A stretch of 12,698 nt of DNA from NCBI GenBank assembly GCA_002350525.1, contig DEFA01000016.1:11510-24207 (forward strand). The letters run 5' to 3'. Below, one piece after another: positions 1 through 6,843 of the stretch (its first letter is position 1; every line of letters starts with the position of its first letter). The notes under the pieces were generated by a model. That model was not told the DNA's origin and ran no database searches. It saw only the letters and a program-made list of their open reading frames with translations. This DNA is from Lachnospiraceae bacterium UBA2864. GTDB taxonomy: Bacteria > Bacillota > Clostridia > Lachnospirales > Lachnospiraceae. The position numbers were made by a program, and so were the translations under genes.

Positions 1-330
1 GCTTACATATCATTTATGAGGAACAGAGTAAACGAGTACTGTCTTTATGCATCCATCGGTTACGGAAGAAGCGATATCTACGGAATGATGATCAGGGAAA
101 TGCTCCTGATATTCGGAATAGGAATAGCGGCGGGCGTGCTGCTTTCAATATTACTGGCTGTAGCAATTAATAAAACGCTTATAGATCCGAAGGGACTGGT
201 GGGGCATATCCTGTATGGTGACCGGCTGTACGGTATAACCGCAACGTATGTCATTATCATGGGCATACTGCAGCTTCCGGTGCTGCTGAATATATATGAT
301 ATAAAAACTATTGATGCGATTGAAGATTGA
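1..330 (+). CDS. ABC transporter permease, FtsX type (3' part only)
   Basis: The reading frame is open from the first base, so the gene starts upstream and only its last 109 residues are seen. The visible part begins with an RVNEYCLYASIGYGRSDI stretch. This matches the cytoplasmic coupling segment of FtsX/MacB-type permeases, where the usual wording is like 'R..E.G.lrAiG.s...I'. Two hydrophobic segments follow, at about visible residues 33-53 and 75-95, and the end is short and charged. Such permeases pair with a LolD/MacB-type ATPase in the membrane and drive export, extraction or sensing of lipids, peptides or antibiotics rather than classical import. The ATPase gene begins 11 nt after the stop, so the two are surely co-transcribed. 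The substrate cannot be read from this fragment. The family call is solid; the full length is unknown. Confidence 0.85.
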   Translation, partial: AYISFMRNRVNEYCLYASIGYGRSDIYGMMIREMLLIFGIGIAAGVLLSILLAVAINKTLIDPKGLVGHILYGDRLYGITATYVIIMGILQLPVLLNIYDIKTIDAIED

Positions 331-341
331 GAGGATAGGAA

Positions 342-1025
342 ATGTTTGAAGTTAAGAATATAAGTATGATATATGACATGAATACAGATGAGAAAATGTA
401 TGCCTTAAAGGGTTTTGATCTCGAGCTTCCGGATAAGGGACTTGTGGGCATCATCGGCCCTTCGGGAAGCGGAAAAAGTACGCTTATGTACTGCTTATCG
501 ACTCTGAAAATGCCGACGGAGGGAACCGTGGAATATAACGGAAAGTCTCTTACGGATATAAGCAACAGGGAGAGAGAAAAACTGAGAAGGAAAGAGTTCG
601 GCTTTATCTTCCAGAAACATTATCTGGTCCCTTATATGAGCGCCGTTGATAATGTGCTTGTGGCAGCGGTCGGTAAGGATCGTGAGACTTACGAGAAAGC
701 AGAGGGCTTCCTCTCGGATCTCGGACTGAAGAAAAGAGAGTTTAAGAAGAGACCGGCGAAACTGTCGGGCGGACAATGTCAGAGAGTGGCTATAGCCCGT
801 GCGATGATCAACAATCCGAAGGTTATCTTTGCGGATGAACCGACGGCATCTCTGGATCATGAAAATGCATATAATGTTATGAAACTGCTTAAGAATTATT
901 CGGAAGACAGGCTGGTACTTGTGGTAACTCATGACAGAAGCATCCTGACGGGGGCTGATATGATGATAGAAATGTGGGATGGCGATATCAGCCATGCCGG
1001 TGAAAATCGAGAGGTGTCCGCATGA
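342..1025 (+). CDS. ABC transporter ATP-binding protein (LolD/MacB type)
   Basis: This is a 227-residue nucleotide-binding subunit that powers the adjacent FtsX-type permeases at the inner face of the membrane. All canonical motifs are present: Walker A GPSGSGKST at 39-47, Q-loop glutamine at 91 (FIFQKHYLVPYMS), signature LSGGQ at 141-145, Walker B VIFADEPT at 161-168 followed by the D-loop SLD, and the switch histidine at 198 (VTHD). The length equals that of LolD/MacB-group ATPases, and the phrase 'FADEPTASLD' is typical of that group. The start ATG follows a GAGG site 7 nt upstream. Its stop overlaps the next start as ATGA (1022-1025), so translational coupling to the second permease is likely. 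Substrate is unknown; nothing in the ATPase discriminates it. Confidence 0.95.
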   Translation: MFEVKNISMIYDMNTDEKMYALKGFDLELPDKGLVGIIGPSGSGKSTLMYCLSTLKMPTEGTVEYNGKSLTDISNREREKLRRKEFGFIFQKHYLVPYMSAVDNVLVAAVGKDRETYEKAEGFLSDLGLKKREFKKRPAKLSGGQCQRVAIARAMINNPKVIFADEPTASLDHENAYNVMKLLKNYSEDRLVLVVTHDRSILTGADMMIEMWDGDISHAGENREVSA

Positions 1026-2116
1026 AACCATTTTCGGCAATCTACTATATTAAAGAGAATAAAAAAAGATCCTTTATAATCATCTTCATGTTGTTTCTTA
1101 CAACGCTTATATTCCTTGCGGGAAATTATGCGGAAAGCGTATACTATTTCTGGGACAGATATATGGATTATTCCGATAAGGTCTGTGTAGTGAATTCACT
1201 CTCCACGGATGAAAATTTAGAAGATTTTACGAGTTTTTATAATGATCTCAAGTCTGATGAGAATCTTATAGTTCAGCAAAGAACAGGATGGGGCCACATC
1301 GGACTTCCGTGGGACTGCACCCTCGGATTCGAGATGGGAACGGCCTCCATGGTATTCGGTTCTGTGGATGATATGAAGGAAGCATTTCATCAACTGGGAA
1401 TCGAATGTGATTATTCGGAATTAAAGGATTATTCGGTGGTAATGTCGGAAACCTTTGCAAAGCATTATGGTCTGAGTAAGGGAGATATAATAGACGCATC
1501 CGTCTATAAGGGTATAGACGGAAGATACACTCTTGATGCCCTTATAGATGATGAAAGCTTTGTTCTCTTCTATGTGATCCCTTGTGAAGAGACGGTAGTC
1601 CGACTGAATGTTATGAGTCCGACAATGTCGGGACAGGAACTGAGAGATTATATCGCAGCTGTTCAGGGAGACAGAAAAGCTCAGATAGATGAACCTATGA
1701 GAGACAATATAAACGGACAGTTTGTACCTTTTAAGATCATATTTTCCACAGGAATTGTACTTCTGTCGCTGATGCTTTCCATAATTGTAAATTCCGTGAT
1801 TACAGGTCAGTATATTAGAAGAGTTTACGAGTTCGGAGTTTACAGGGCAATCGGAATATCCAAGGCAGGAATAGTTAAGAAATGTGCAGCCGAAATCTTT
1901 ACAATGGATATTCTCTCGACTGTTCTGGGAACGGGACTTATAATATTCTTTACATTTATGATAAATGAACTCTATTACATACCGAACGGAAAGTTCCTTC
2001 CTTACATTTCCAAGATGGGAATATACGGCTTTATATTATCGAATATTCTGGTGGTCATCCCGACCATACTCCTTAAGGGAAGAGGAATGTGCAGGGCGGA
2101 CGTTACGGAATTCTAG
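1022..2116 (+). CDS. ABC transporter permease, FtsX type (second permease)
   Basis: This 364-residue protein has the MacB/FtsX permease layout. An N-terminal membrane helix lies at about 17-35, and an extracytoplasmic domain of about 200 residues follows (36-235). Three more helices lie at about 236-260, 292-314 and 331-351. The cytoplasmic coupling loop RRVYEFGVYRAIGISKAGI (266-284) between helices 2 and 3 is the FtsX-domain hallmark that contacts the ATPase. A GAGGTG site sits 5 nt before the ATG, and the start overlaps the ATPase stop. With a different permease upstream of the ATPase, the complex is probably a heterodimer of two permeases plus an ATPase dimer. The outer domain is not recognisable by eye, so the ligand (peptide, antibiotic or lipid) is open. 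The chain ends shortly after the last helix. Confidence 0.88.
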   Translation: MKPFSAIYYIKENKKRSFIIIFMLFLTTLIFLAGNYAESVYYFWDRYMDYSDKVCVVNSLSTDENLEDFTSFYNDLKSDENLIVQQRTGWGHIGLPWDCTLGFEMGTASMVFGSVDDMKEAFHQLGIECDYSELKDYSVVMSETFAKHYGLSKGDIIDASVYKGIDGRYTLDALIDDESFVLFYVIPCEETVVRLNVMSPTMSGQELRDYIAAVQGDRKAQIDEPMRDNINGQFVPFKIIFSTGIVLLSLMLSIIVNSVITGQYIRRVYEFGVYRAIGISKAGIVKKCAAEIFTMDILSTVLGTGLIIFFTFMINELYYIPNGKFLPYISKMGIYGFILSNILVVIPTILLKGRGMCRADVTEF

Positions 2117-2127
2117 GTGAGAATAAT

Positions 2128-3294
2128 ATGATAAGTGTAGTAATATCAAATGTGATAATATTTATACTTGCATGTGTCTCGGCAGTATTTTCGAAATATT
2201 TCTTTTCGGAAATACTGCTGGGCGGGATACTGATGATCCTGATAACTGCAGGTTATCTTACGGATGGACATGAGAAGCTGTTTGTAACGGCACAGCTTTT
2301 CGTGGCTGTCCTTTTTGCGTTTTTATCAGGCGGCTGGTGGGGATTTATGGCGGTGATCTGTATAGTGGATATCGGGGTGCTGCAGCTATGTCTCAGCGTG
2401 TGCACTGTATTTCTGATATATAAAGCCGGCTGCGGGATCGGAGCGGAAAAAATCGGTGGTTATGAAGCAGCAAGAGCGATTCTTGAACTGCTGTTCCTGA
2501 TGCTGATAAGCTTCGTTATAATCCTTATCAGAAAGCTTATCATGAAAAATGAGGAGAGAAAGCAGGGAGACAGAAGAAGGATCATAGGTTACAGTCTTAG
2601 CGAGATGCATGAGATAAAGAAGAACCGCGAGCTTACGCTGCAGAACTACTATATAGATAAAAATGCAAGGCTTACGGAGAGAGAGAATATAAGCCGCAAT
2701 ATCCATAACAGCGTGGGTCATTCCATAACCGCGGCCATAATGACTCTCGATGCGGCGGATATGCTGTTCGAGAAGAATCCCGAGGAAGCGCATAAGAGGA
2801 TGAATGATGCAGCCGTAAGGATAAGAGGAAGTCTGGAATCCATAAGAAGTGCGGTAAGAGCACTGGATACTGAGGATGAAGATGTTTCGGTTAAGGACAT
2901 GATGTGTTATACTGATAACATTATTGATGAGTTCATTATGGATACGGAACTTTCCTGTGACAGAGTATATGATATGTATTCGGAAAATATGATGCTTCCT
3001 AAGGAACATGTGGAATTTCTGACAGGAGCTCTCGGTGAGCTTCTAACAAACGGAGTAAAGCACGGCGGAGCGACCGTATTTAATATCAAGCTCTCCGGTG
3101 ACTCGGCTCATATAAAACTTGAGGTGAGCGATAACGGAAGCAGCGGTTTCAGCGAAGAGACAAGGGATGAGCTGATACATAAGGGCTTCGGCCTGAAGAA
3201 ACTGGTGTCTTACGTAGAGAGATGCGGTGGTGTGACGGAATTCCGGAATGACGACGGATTCTATTCTATGATAGAGCTTCCGCTGGGCGGATGA
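2128..3294 (+). CDS. Sensor histidine kinase, HisKA_3 / NarL-partner class
   Basis: This membrane kinase should autophosphorylate on a histidine and pass the phosphate to the LuxR-type regulator encoded next. Residues 1-137 hold several hydrophobic segments (about 3-20, 29-43, 51-67, 70-98 and 118-137) without a clear outer domain. A linker follows, then the dimerisation/phosphoacceptor helix ERENISRNIHNSVGH with His193. The ATPase domain shows an N-box (ELLTNGVKHG, Asn308), the DNG box (335-337) and a G-box GFGLKKL (353-359). The acidic residue that normally follows the phosphoacceptor His in this class is Asn194 here. The start was set at 2128 because an AGGTGAG site lies 6 nt upstream; an in-frame ATG at 2089 would overlap the permease by 28 nt and lacks a good site. 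The kinase may sense through the membrane or through the neighbouring transporter. Confidence 0.88.
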   Translation: MISVVISNVIIFILACVSAVFSKYFFSEILLGGILMILITAGYLTDGHEKLFVTAQLFVAVLFAFLSGGWWGFMAVICIVDIGVLQLCLSVCTVFLIYKAGCGIGAEKIGGYEAARAILELLFLMLISFVIILIRKLIMKNEERKQGDRRRIIGYSLSEMHEIKKNRELTLQNYYIDKNARLTERENISRNIHNSVGHSITAAIMTLDAADMLFEKNPEEAHKRMNDAAVRIRGSLESIRSAVRALDTEDEDVSVKDMMCYTDNIIDEFIMDTELSCDRVYDMYSENMMLPKEHVEFLTGALGELLTNGVKHGGATVFNIKLSGDSAHIKLEVSDNGSSGFSEETRDELIHKGFGLKKLVSYVERCGGVTEFRNDDGFYSMIELPLGG

Positions 3295-3324
3295 CACGGA
3301 CTCTGATATATGAAAGGTAAAGGT

Positions 3325-3945
3325 ATGGTAAAAACACTTCTTGTAGATGATGAAAATATGCTGCTCGACAGCCTGGAGATTATACTGTCTTATAATGATA
3401 TGGAGATAGTCGGAAAGGCTCATGACGGCAGAGAAGCACTGGATATTCTGAAGACGGCTAAGTGCGATATAGCTCTTGTGGATCTTAATATGAAGGGCAT
3501 GGGAGGGATCGAGCTTATAGGCCATATGAAGAATATCTATCCCGAGATAAAGATACTGGTACTTACCACATTTTACGATGACAAGAATATAACGGATGCC
3601 ATCAGTAAAGGAGCGGACGGCTACCTCCTAAAAGACAGCGGCAAGGAGGCTATCCTCGGTGCCGTGGGACAGCTTATGAGCGGAGTGAGTGTACTCGATC
3701 CGAAGGTTCTGCAGAGGCTGACGGCACTTATGAATAAGAATGAAAGCATTACGCTTTATGATGAGATGACCGGCAGAGAGCGGGAGATTGCAACTCTTCT
3801 TGCGGAAGGGCTGACCAATCGCCAGATTGCGGATAAGCTTTACATTTCTGAAGGAACTGTAAAGAATTACATCTCATCGATATATGATAAAACAGGAATA
3901 CATGACAGGGTCAAACTCGTGATGGCACTGTCGGGCGGATTTTAA
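3325..3945 (+). CDS. Response regulator, NarL/LuxR family
   Basis: This is a 206-residue DNA-binding response regulator and the evident partner of the kinase 30 nt upstream. The receiver domain (1-120) has the acidic pair Asp8/Asp9, phosphoacceptor Asp53 (LVDLNMKG), the switch TT at 81-82 and Lys103 (LLKDS). The C-terminal LuxR-type helix-turn-helix spans about 147-200 (TGREREIATLLAEGLTNRQI followed by ADKLYISEGTVKNYI). The start at 3325 gives the usual short lead (MVKTLLVDDE) and has AAAGG 7 nt upstream; an ATG at 3310 adds five residues with a weaker site. It probably controls its own operon, the ABC transporter, or both, although the promoter of this operon lies outside the window, so no operator can be proposed. 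The stop overlaps the AAAGGAG ribosome site of the next gene. Confidence 0.93.
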   Translation: MVKTLLVDDENMLLDSLEIILSYNDMEIVGKAHDGREALDILKTAKCDIALVDLNMKGMGGIELIGHMKNIYPEIKILVLTTFYDDKNITDAISKGADGYLLKDSGKEAILGAVGQLMSGVSVLDPKVLQRLTALMNKNESITLYDEMTGREREIATLLAEGLTNRQIADKLYISEGTVKNYISSIYDKTGIHDRVKLVMALSGGF

Positions 3946-3955
3946 AGGAGTTATT

Positions 3956-4915
3956 ATGAAAGCAGTTTATCTTGAAGAAGGAGCCGTAAACAGAGGAGAT
4001 ATCAGCCTCGACCCTATAACATCTGTAATAGAGACAAAGGTATATCAGAATACTACGGAGGCAGACAAATTCGACCATATAGGTGATGCGGAGATCGTAT
4101 TCGACAACAAGGTCGTATTTGATGAGGAGACCTTTTCGCGTCTTCCTAATCTTAAGTACATAGGTATATGTGCAACAGGTTATAACGTTGTTGACCTTGA
4201 AGCGGCAAAGCGTCATAATGTACGGGTAACCAATGTTCCGGCTTACAGCACGGAGTCGGTTGCTCAGCTTACATGGGGATTTATCCTGGAATGCGCAAGT
4301 CATATAGAAGAGCATAATATGAGTGTTCATAAAGGGGACTGGGTACGTTCGGAGACCTTCTGTTACTGGCTGAGTCCGGTGATGGAACTGGATGGCAAAA
4401 CCATCGGAATCGTGGGTTACGGAAATATAGGAAAACGTGTGGCTGAGATCGCACTGGCCTTCAGGATGAAAGTGCTTGTACATACGGCGCATCCGGAGAA
4501 ATATACTTCCGAAGATGAGAGGATCGAGTTCACTTCTCTCGAGAACGTATTTGCAGCATCGGATATAGTTACGCTTCACTGCCCTATGACGAAGGAGACC
4601 GAGAAGCTTATCAACCGTGATACGATTGCCGGTATGAAGGACGGAGTGATAATTATAAATGTATCCCGAGGAGGAGTCGTAAACGAAGCCGATCTCGCGG
4701 AAGCGCTTAAGTCCGGAAAGGTTGCGGCAGCTGCAGCGGATGTAGTTACCGTCGAACCGATGAAGGAAGATAATCCGCTTCTTACAGCACCTAATATGTG
4801 CCTGACACCGCACATTGCATGGGCAAGTGTGGAAGCGAGAAAAAGACTTATCAGGGTTATTGCCGATAATGTAAAAGCATTTCTCGAAGGAAGAGAAGAA
4901 AATGTAATTGTTTAA
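3956..4915 (+). CDS. D-2-hydroxyacid dehydrogenase (glycerate/hydroxypyruvate reductase-like)
   Basis: This 319-residue cytoplasmic oxidoreductase interconverts a 2-oxoacid and its D-2-hydroxyacid with a nicotinamide cofactor. The Rossmann motif is VGYGNIG (153-159). The catalytic set is complete: Arg238 in NVSRGG, Glu267 in VEPMKEDNP and His286 in PHIAWAS. The segment GYNVVDLEAAKRHNVRVTNVP (split here as GYN and VTNVP, 75-95) is typical of the glycerate dehydrogenase branch. The end of the second Rossmann strand reads VLVHTAHPEK (173-182), without the acidic residue that normally selects NAD, so cofactor preference is uncertain. The start follows AAAGGAG by 5 nt, 10 nt after the regulator stop. 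The exact substrate (hydroxypyruvate, glyoxylate, phenylpyruvate or similar) cannot be decided. Its place after a two-component gene may be only positional. Confidence 0.9.
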   Translation: MKAVYLEEGAVNRGDISLDPITSVIETKVYQNTTEADKFDHIGDAEIVFDNKVVFDEETFSRLPNLKYIGICATGYNVVDLEAAKRHNVRVTNVPAYSTESVAQLTWGFILECASHIEEHNMSVHKGDWVRSETFCYWLSPVMELDGKTIGIVGYGNIGKRVAEIALAFRMKVLVHTAHPEKYTSEDERIEFTSLENVFAASDIVTLHCPMTKETEKLINRDTIAGMKDGVIIINVSRGGVVNEADLAEALKSGKVAAAAADVVTVEPMKEDNPLLTAPNMCLTPHIAWASVEARKRLIRVIADNVKAFLEGREENVIV

Positions 4916-4926
4916 AGGATTATAAA

Positions 4927-6177
4927 ATGGTAGATATCGTAAAGGAAAATGTATCTTCCGCCGTACTTACTCTGAAGAAGGGTGAAGGCCGTACCATAAA
5001 GGCAGGCGGAAGCTGGATATATGATAATGAAGTGGACAGGATCGAAGGAGAATATAAAGACGGAAATATTCTCCGGATAGAGGATTTCGACGGATATCCG
5101 ATGGGATGGGGATTCATCAATTCCGCATCAAAGATCAGAGTCCGCATGATGACCAGGGATGCCGAGGCAGATATAAATGATGACTTCCTGTATAAGAGAG
5201 TTAAGAATGCCTGGGAATACCGAAAGGCGGTCATAGACACTTCTTCCTGCAGAGTGATCTTCGGAGAAGCGGACTTTTTACCGGGACTGGTCGTAGATAA
5301 ATACGAGGACGTTCTGGTCGTTGAGTCCCTGGCTCTCGGTATCGATATTCTTAAGGAAAGGATAATTGATATACTTAAGGAACTTATGCTGAAGGACGGT
5401 ATAAGGATTCGCGGAGTTTATGAGAGAAGCGATGCGAAGGTAAGACTTAAGGAAGGTCTGGAAAGAACAAAAGGATTTATAGGGGAAGAGTTCGATACTG
5501 CCGTACAGATTGTAGAAAACGGGGTAAGATATAACGTTGATATCGTGAACGGTCAGAAGACAGGTTTCTTTCTGGATCAGAAGGGTAACAGGAAAGCTGT
5601 TCAGGACCTTGTGGGAAGACTGGCCGCAGGAGGTTTGAAGGTATCTGTGCTTGACTGCTTCACCCATACCGGGTCTTTCGCGTTAAATGCAGCAGTCGGA
5701 GGAGCGGACAGCGTTGAAGCAGTTGACGTATCCGAACTTGCCATAGATGAGGCTCGAAGAAATGCAGATCTGAACGGTGTTACGGACAGAATGACATTTA
5801 CCTGTGAGGATGTACTCGATCTTCTTCCGAAGTATGTGGAAGAAGGAAGAGAATATGATGTAGTGATTCTTGACCCGCCGGCCTTTACAAAGTCGAGAGA
5901 GACTATAAAGAAGGCAATGAAGGGTTACAGAGAGATAAATATAAGAGGCCTAAAACTCGTAAAGTCCGGAGGTTATTTTGCAACCTGCTCCTGCTCACAT
6001 TTTATGGATCAGGAACTTTTTACCGAGGTTATAGCACAGGCTGCAAAGGCCGCGCATAAAAGACTCAGACAGATCGAATTCCGCACTCAGGCACCGGATC
6101 ACCCGATACTCTGGGCAGGGGATGAAATGTCATACTATCTTAAATTTATAATATTCCAGGTTCTGGACGAAAGATAG
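4927..6177 (+). CDS. rlmI: Class I SAM-dependent rRNA methyltransferase, RlmI-like
   Basis: This 416-residue enzyme probably methylates a cytosine C5 in 23S rRNA, as RlmI does at C1962 in E. coli. The order is that of the family: an N-terminal PUA-like RNA-binding domain (about 10-80), a middle domain with FGEADFLPGLVVDKYEDVLV (112-131), and the catalytic Rossmann fold. Visible motifs are GFFLDQKGNR (213-222), SAM motif I VLDCFTHTGSF (241-251), the acidic ribose-binding residue Asp267 in VEAVDVS, motif IV DPPAF (316-320) and motif VI SCSHFM with Cys354 and Cys356, the likely nucleophile region. The length is close to RlmI (about 396). The start lies 11 nt after the dehydrogenase stop with AAAGGA upstream. 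The symbol is a family-level assignment; the exact target base in this organism is inferred. Confidence 0.88.
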   Translation: MVDIVKENVSSAVLTLKKGEGRTIKAGGSWIYDNEVDRIEGEYKDGNILRIEDFDGYPMGWGFINSASKIRVRMMTRDAEADINDDFLYKRVKNAWEYRKAVIDTSSCRVIFGEADFLPGLVVDKYEDVLVVESLALGIDILKERIIDILKELMLKDGIRIRGVYERSDAKVRLKEGLERTKGFIGEEFDTAVQIVENGVRYNVDIVNGQKTGFFLDQKGNRKAVQDLVGRLAAGGLKVSVLDCFTHTGSFALNAAVGGADSVEAVDVSELAIDEARRNADLNGVTDRMTFTCEDVLDLLPKYVEEGREYDVVILDPPAFTKSRETIKKAMKGYREINIRGLKLVKSGGYFATCSCSHFMDQELFTEVIAQAAKAAHKRLRQIEFRTQAPDHPILWAGDEMSYYLKFIIFQVLDER

Positions 6178-6179
6178 TT

Positions 6180-6199
6180 TTTTAATCTAATTTTAATCT
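6180..6199 (+). promoter_or_regulatory. 11-nt-phased direct repeat, possible OmpR-family operator
   Basis: The nonamer TTTTAATCT occurs at 6180-6188 and again at 6191-6199, exactly 11 nt apart start to start. Direct repeats at one helical turn are the classic site shape for OmpR/PhoB-type regulators. This one lies upstream of an operon that encodes such a regulator (6844-7572), so autoregulation is a reasonable inference. The repeats are AT-rich and only two copies are seen, so chance is not excluded. Confidence 0.45.
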
Positions 6200-6278
6200 T
6201 TCTCAAAAGACTGTTTAATATCGGAAAGTTATACTATCGCCAAAAGATGGACGTATACTGTTCCCGGTTTTGAGAAAG
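6198..6278. repeat. 11-bp perfect inverted repeat flanking the DUF4342 gene's upstream region
   Basis: CTTTCTCAAAA at 6198-6208 is perfectly complementary to TTTTGAGAAAG at 6268-6278, with 59 nt between. The right arm ends two bases before the GAGG ribosome site of the gene at 6293. It could close a structured leader or be a split operator. Two TATACT hexamers (6230-6235 and 6254-6259) lie between the arms and are candidate -10 elements, but neither has a good -35. If either is used, the left arm is not transcribed and the repeat would act only as DNA. Confidence 0.45.
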
Positions 6279-6292
6279 TTGAGGATGATGCT

Positions 6293-6820
6293 ATGGATGA
6301 AATGGAAAAAATCGAGAGGCTTAGAGCAAGAGCTGATGTAAGTCCCGACGAAGCACGCAACGCACTTAAAGCTTGCGATGGAGACCTTCTGGATGCAATG
6401 GTTTTCCTTGAGAAGATCGGTAAAGCGAAAGCACCGACGGAAGCTGTGGTAACTACCAGCCGAAGCGAGCATACTTCTTTTGAAGATGTAGAGGACAAGA
6501 TAGACAGATACGAGAGAGAATCTGACAGACCGATTAGTACAAAGCTTAAGCATCTTTTCAGGATTATATTGGATAAGCTTTCAAACAATTACCTTAAGAT
6601 AGATCATAAGGGTGAAGAGTTCCTCAGAGTAAAGCTCTGGGTTGTTGTTCTTGTCGTACTGATGGTATGGCATGTCAGCATTCCTGTAATCATAGTATCA
6701 CTGTTCTTCGGAGTCAGATATTCTTTCGTAGGAAGAGACGATATGACAGAGGCAAACAAACTGATCGGAAAAGCATCGGAAGCTGCCGATTATGTAAAAG
6801 AGAAATTCGATAAACTATAA
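6293..6820 (+). CDS. UBA-like / DUF4342 domain membrane protein
   Basis: This 175-residue protein has two parts. Residues 4-42 form a UBA-like three-helix bundle resembling the N-terminus of elongation factor Ts (VSPDEARNALKACDGDLLDA; EF-Ts has a comparable 'KKALxxANGDIxxAI' pattern). After a charged linker (45-82), residues 83-150 match my recollection of DUF4342, with KGEEFLRVKLW leading into a hydrophobic segment at 114-140, then GVRYSF and an amphipathic charged tail. It probably sits in the membrane with the UBA-like bundle in the cytoplasm, where it could bind a partner protein. No enzymatic motif is visible and no function is known to me. A GAGG site is 8 nt before the ATG. It leads an operon with an OmpR-type regulator 23 nt downstream, which suggests a role in, or control by, that signalling pair. 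Confidence 0.85.
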   Translation: MDEMEKIERLRARADVSPDEARNALKACDGDLLDAMVFLEKIGKAKAPTEAVVTTSRSEHTSFEDVEDKIDRYERESDRPISTKLKHLFRIILDKLSNNYLKIDHKGEEFLRVKLWVVVLVVLMVWHVSIPVIIVSLFFGVRYSFVGRDDMTEANKLIGKASEAADYVKEKFDKL

Positions 6821-6843
6821 AAACAGAGGAATAGGAGACGGAT

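Noticed and set aside
495..1040. 181-codon open frame on the minus strand opposite the ABC ATPase
   Set aside because: It overlaps the conserved signature and Walker B motifs of the real gene and resembles no family.
2089..2130. Earlier in-frame ATG for the HisKA_3 kinase at 2089
   Set aside because: It has no good ribosome site, would overlap the permease, and adds a polar stretch before the membrane helix. ATG 2128 has AGGTGAG 6 nt upstream.
2386..3009. 207-codon open frame on the minus strand opposite the HisKA_3 kinase
   Set aside because: The plus-strand kinase has its phosphoacceptor and membrane region here, and the antisense product shows no domain.
3911..4813. 300-codon open frame on the minus strand opposite the dehydrogenase
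   Set aside because: The plus strand carries the full Rossmann and catalytic motifs. The antisense product is rich in Cys, Tyr and Arg with no recognisable domain, as expected for a shadow frame.
6135..6183. Possible intrinsic terminator at the end of the rRNA methyltransferase gene (CTATCTT / AAGATAG followed by T6)
   Set aside because: The stem is only 7 bp and AT-rich with a 29-nt loop. It is too weak to list as a terminator, though the T-run is real.
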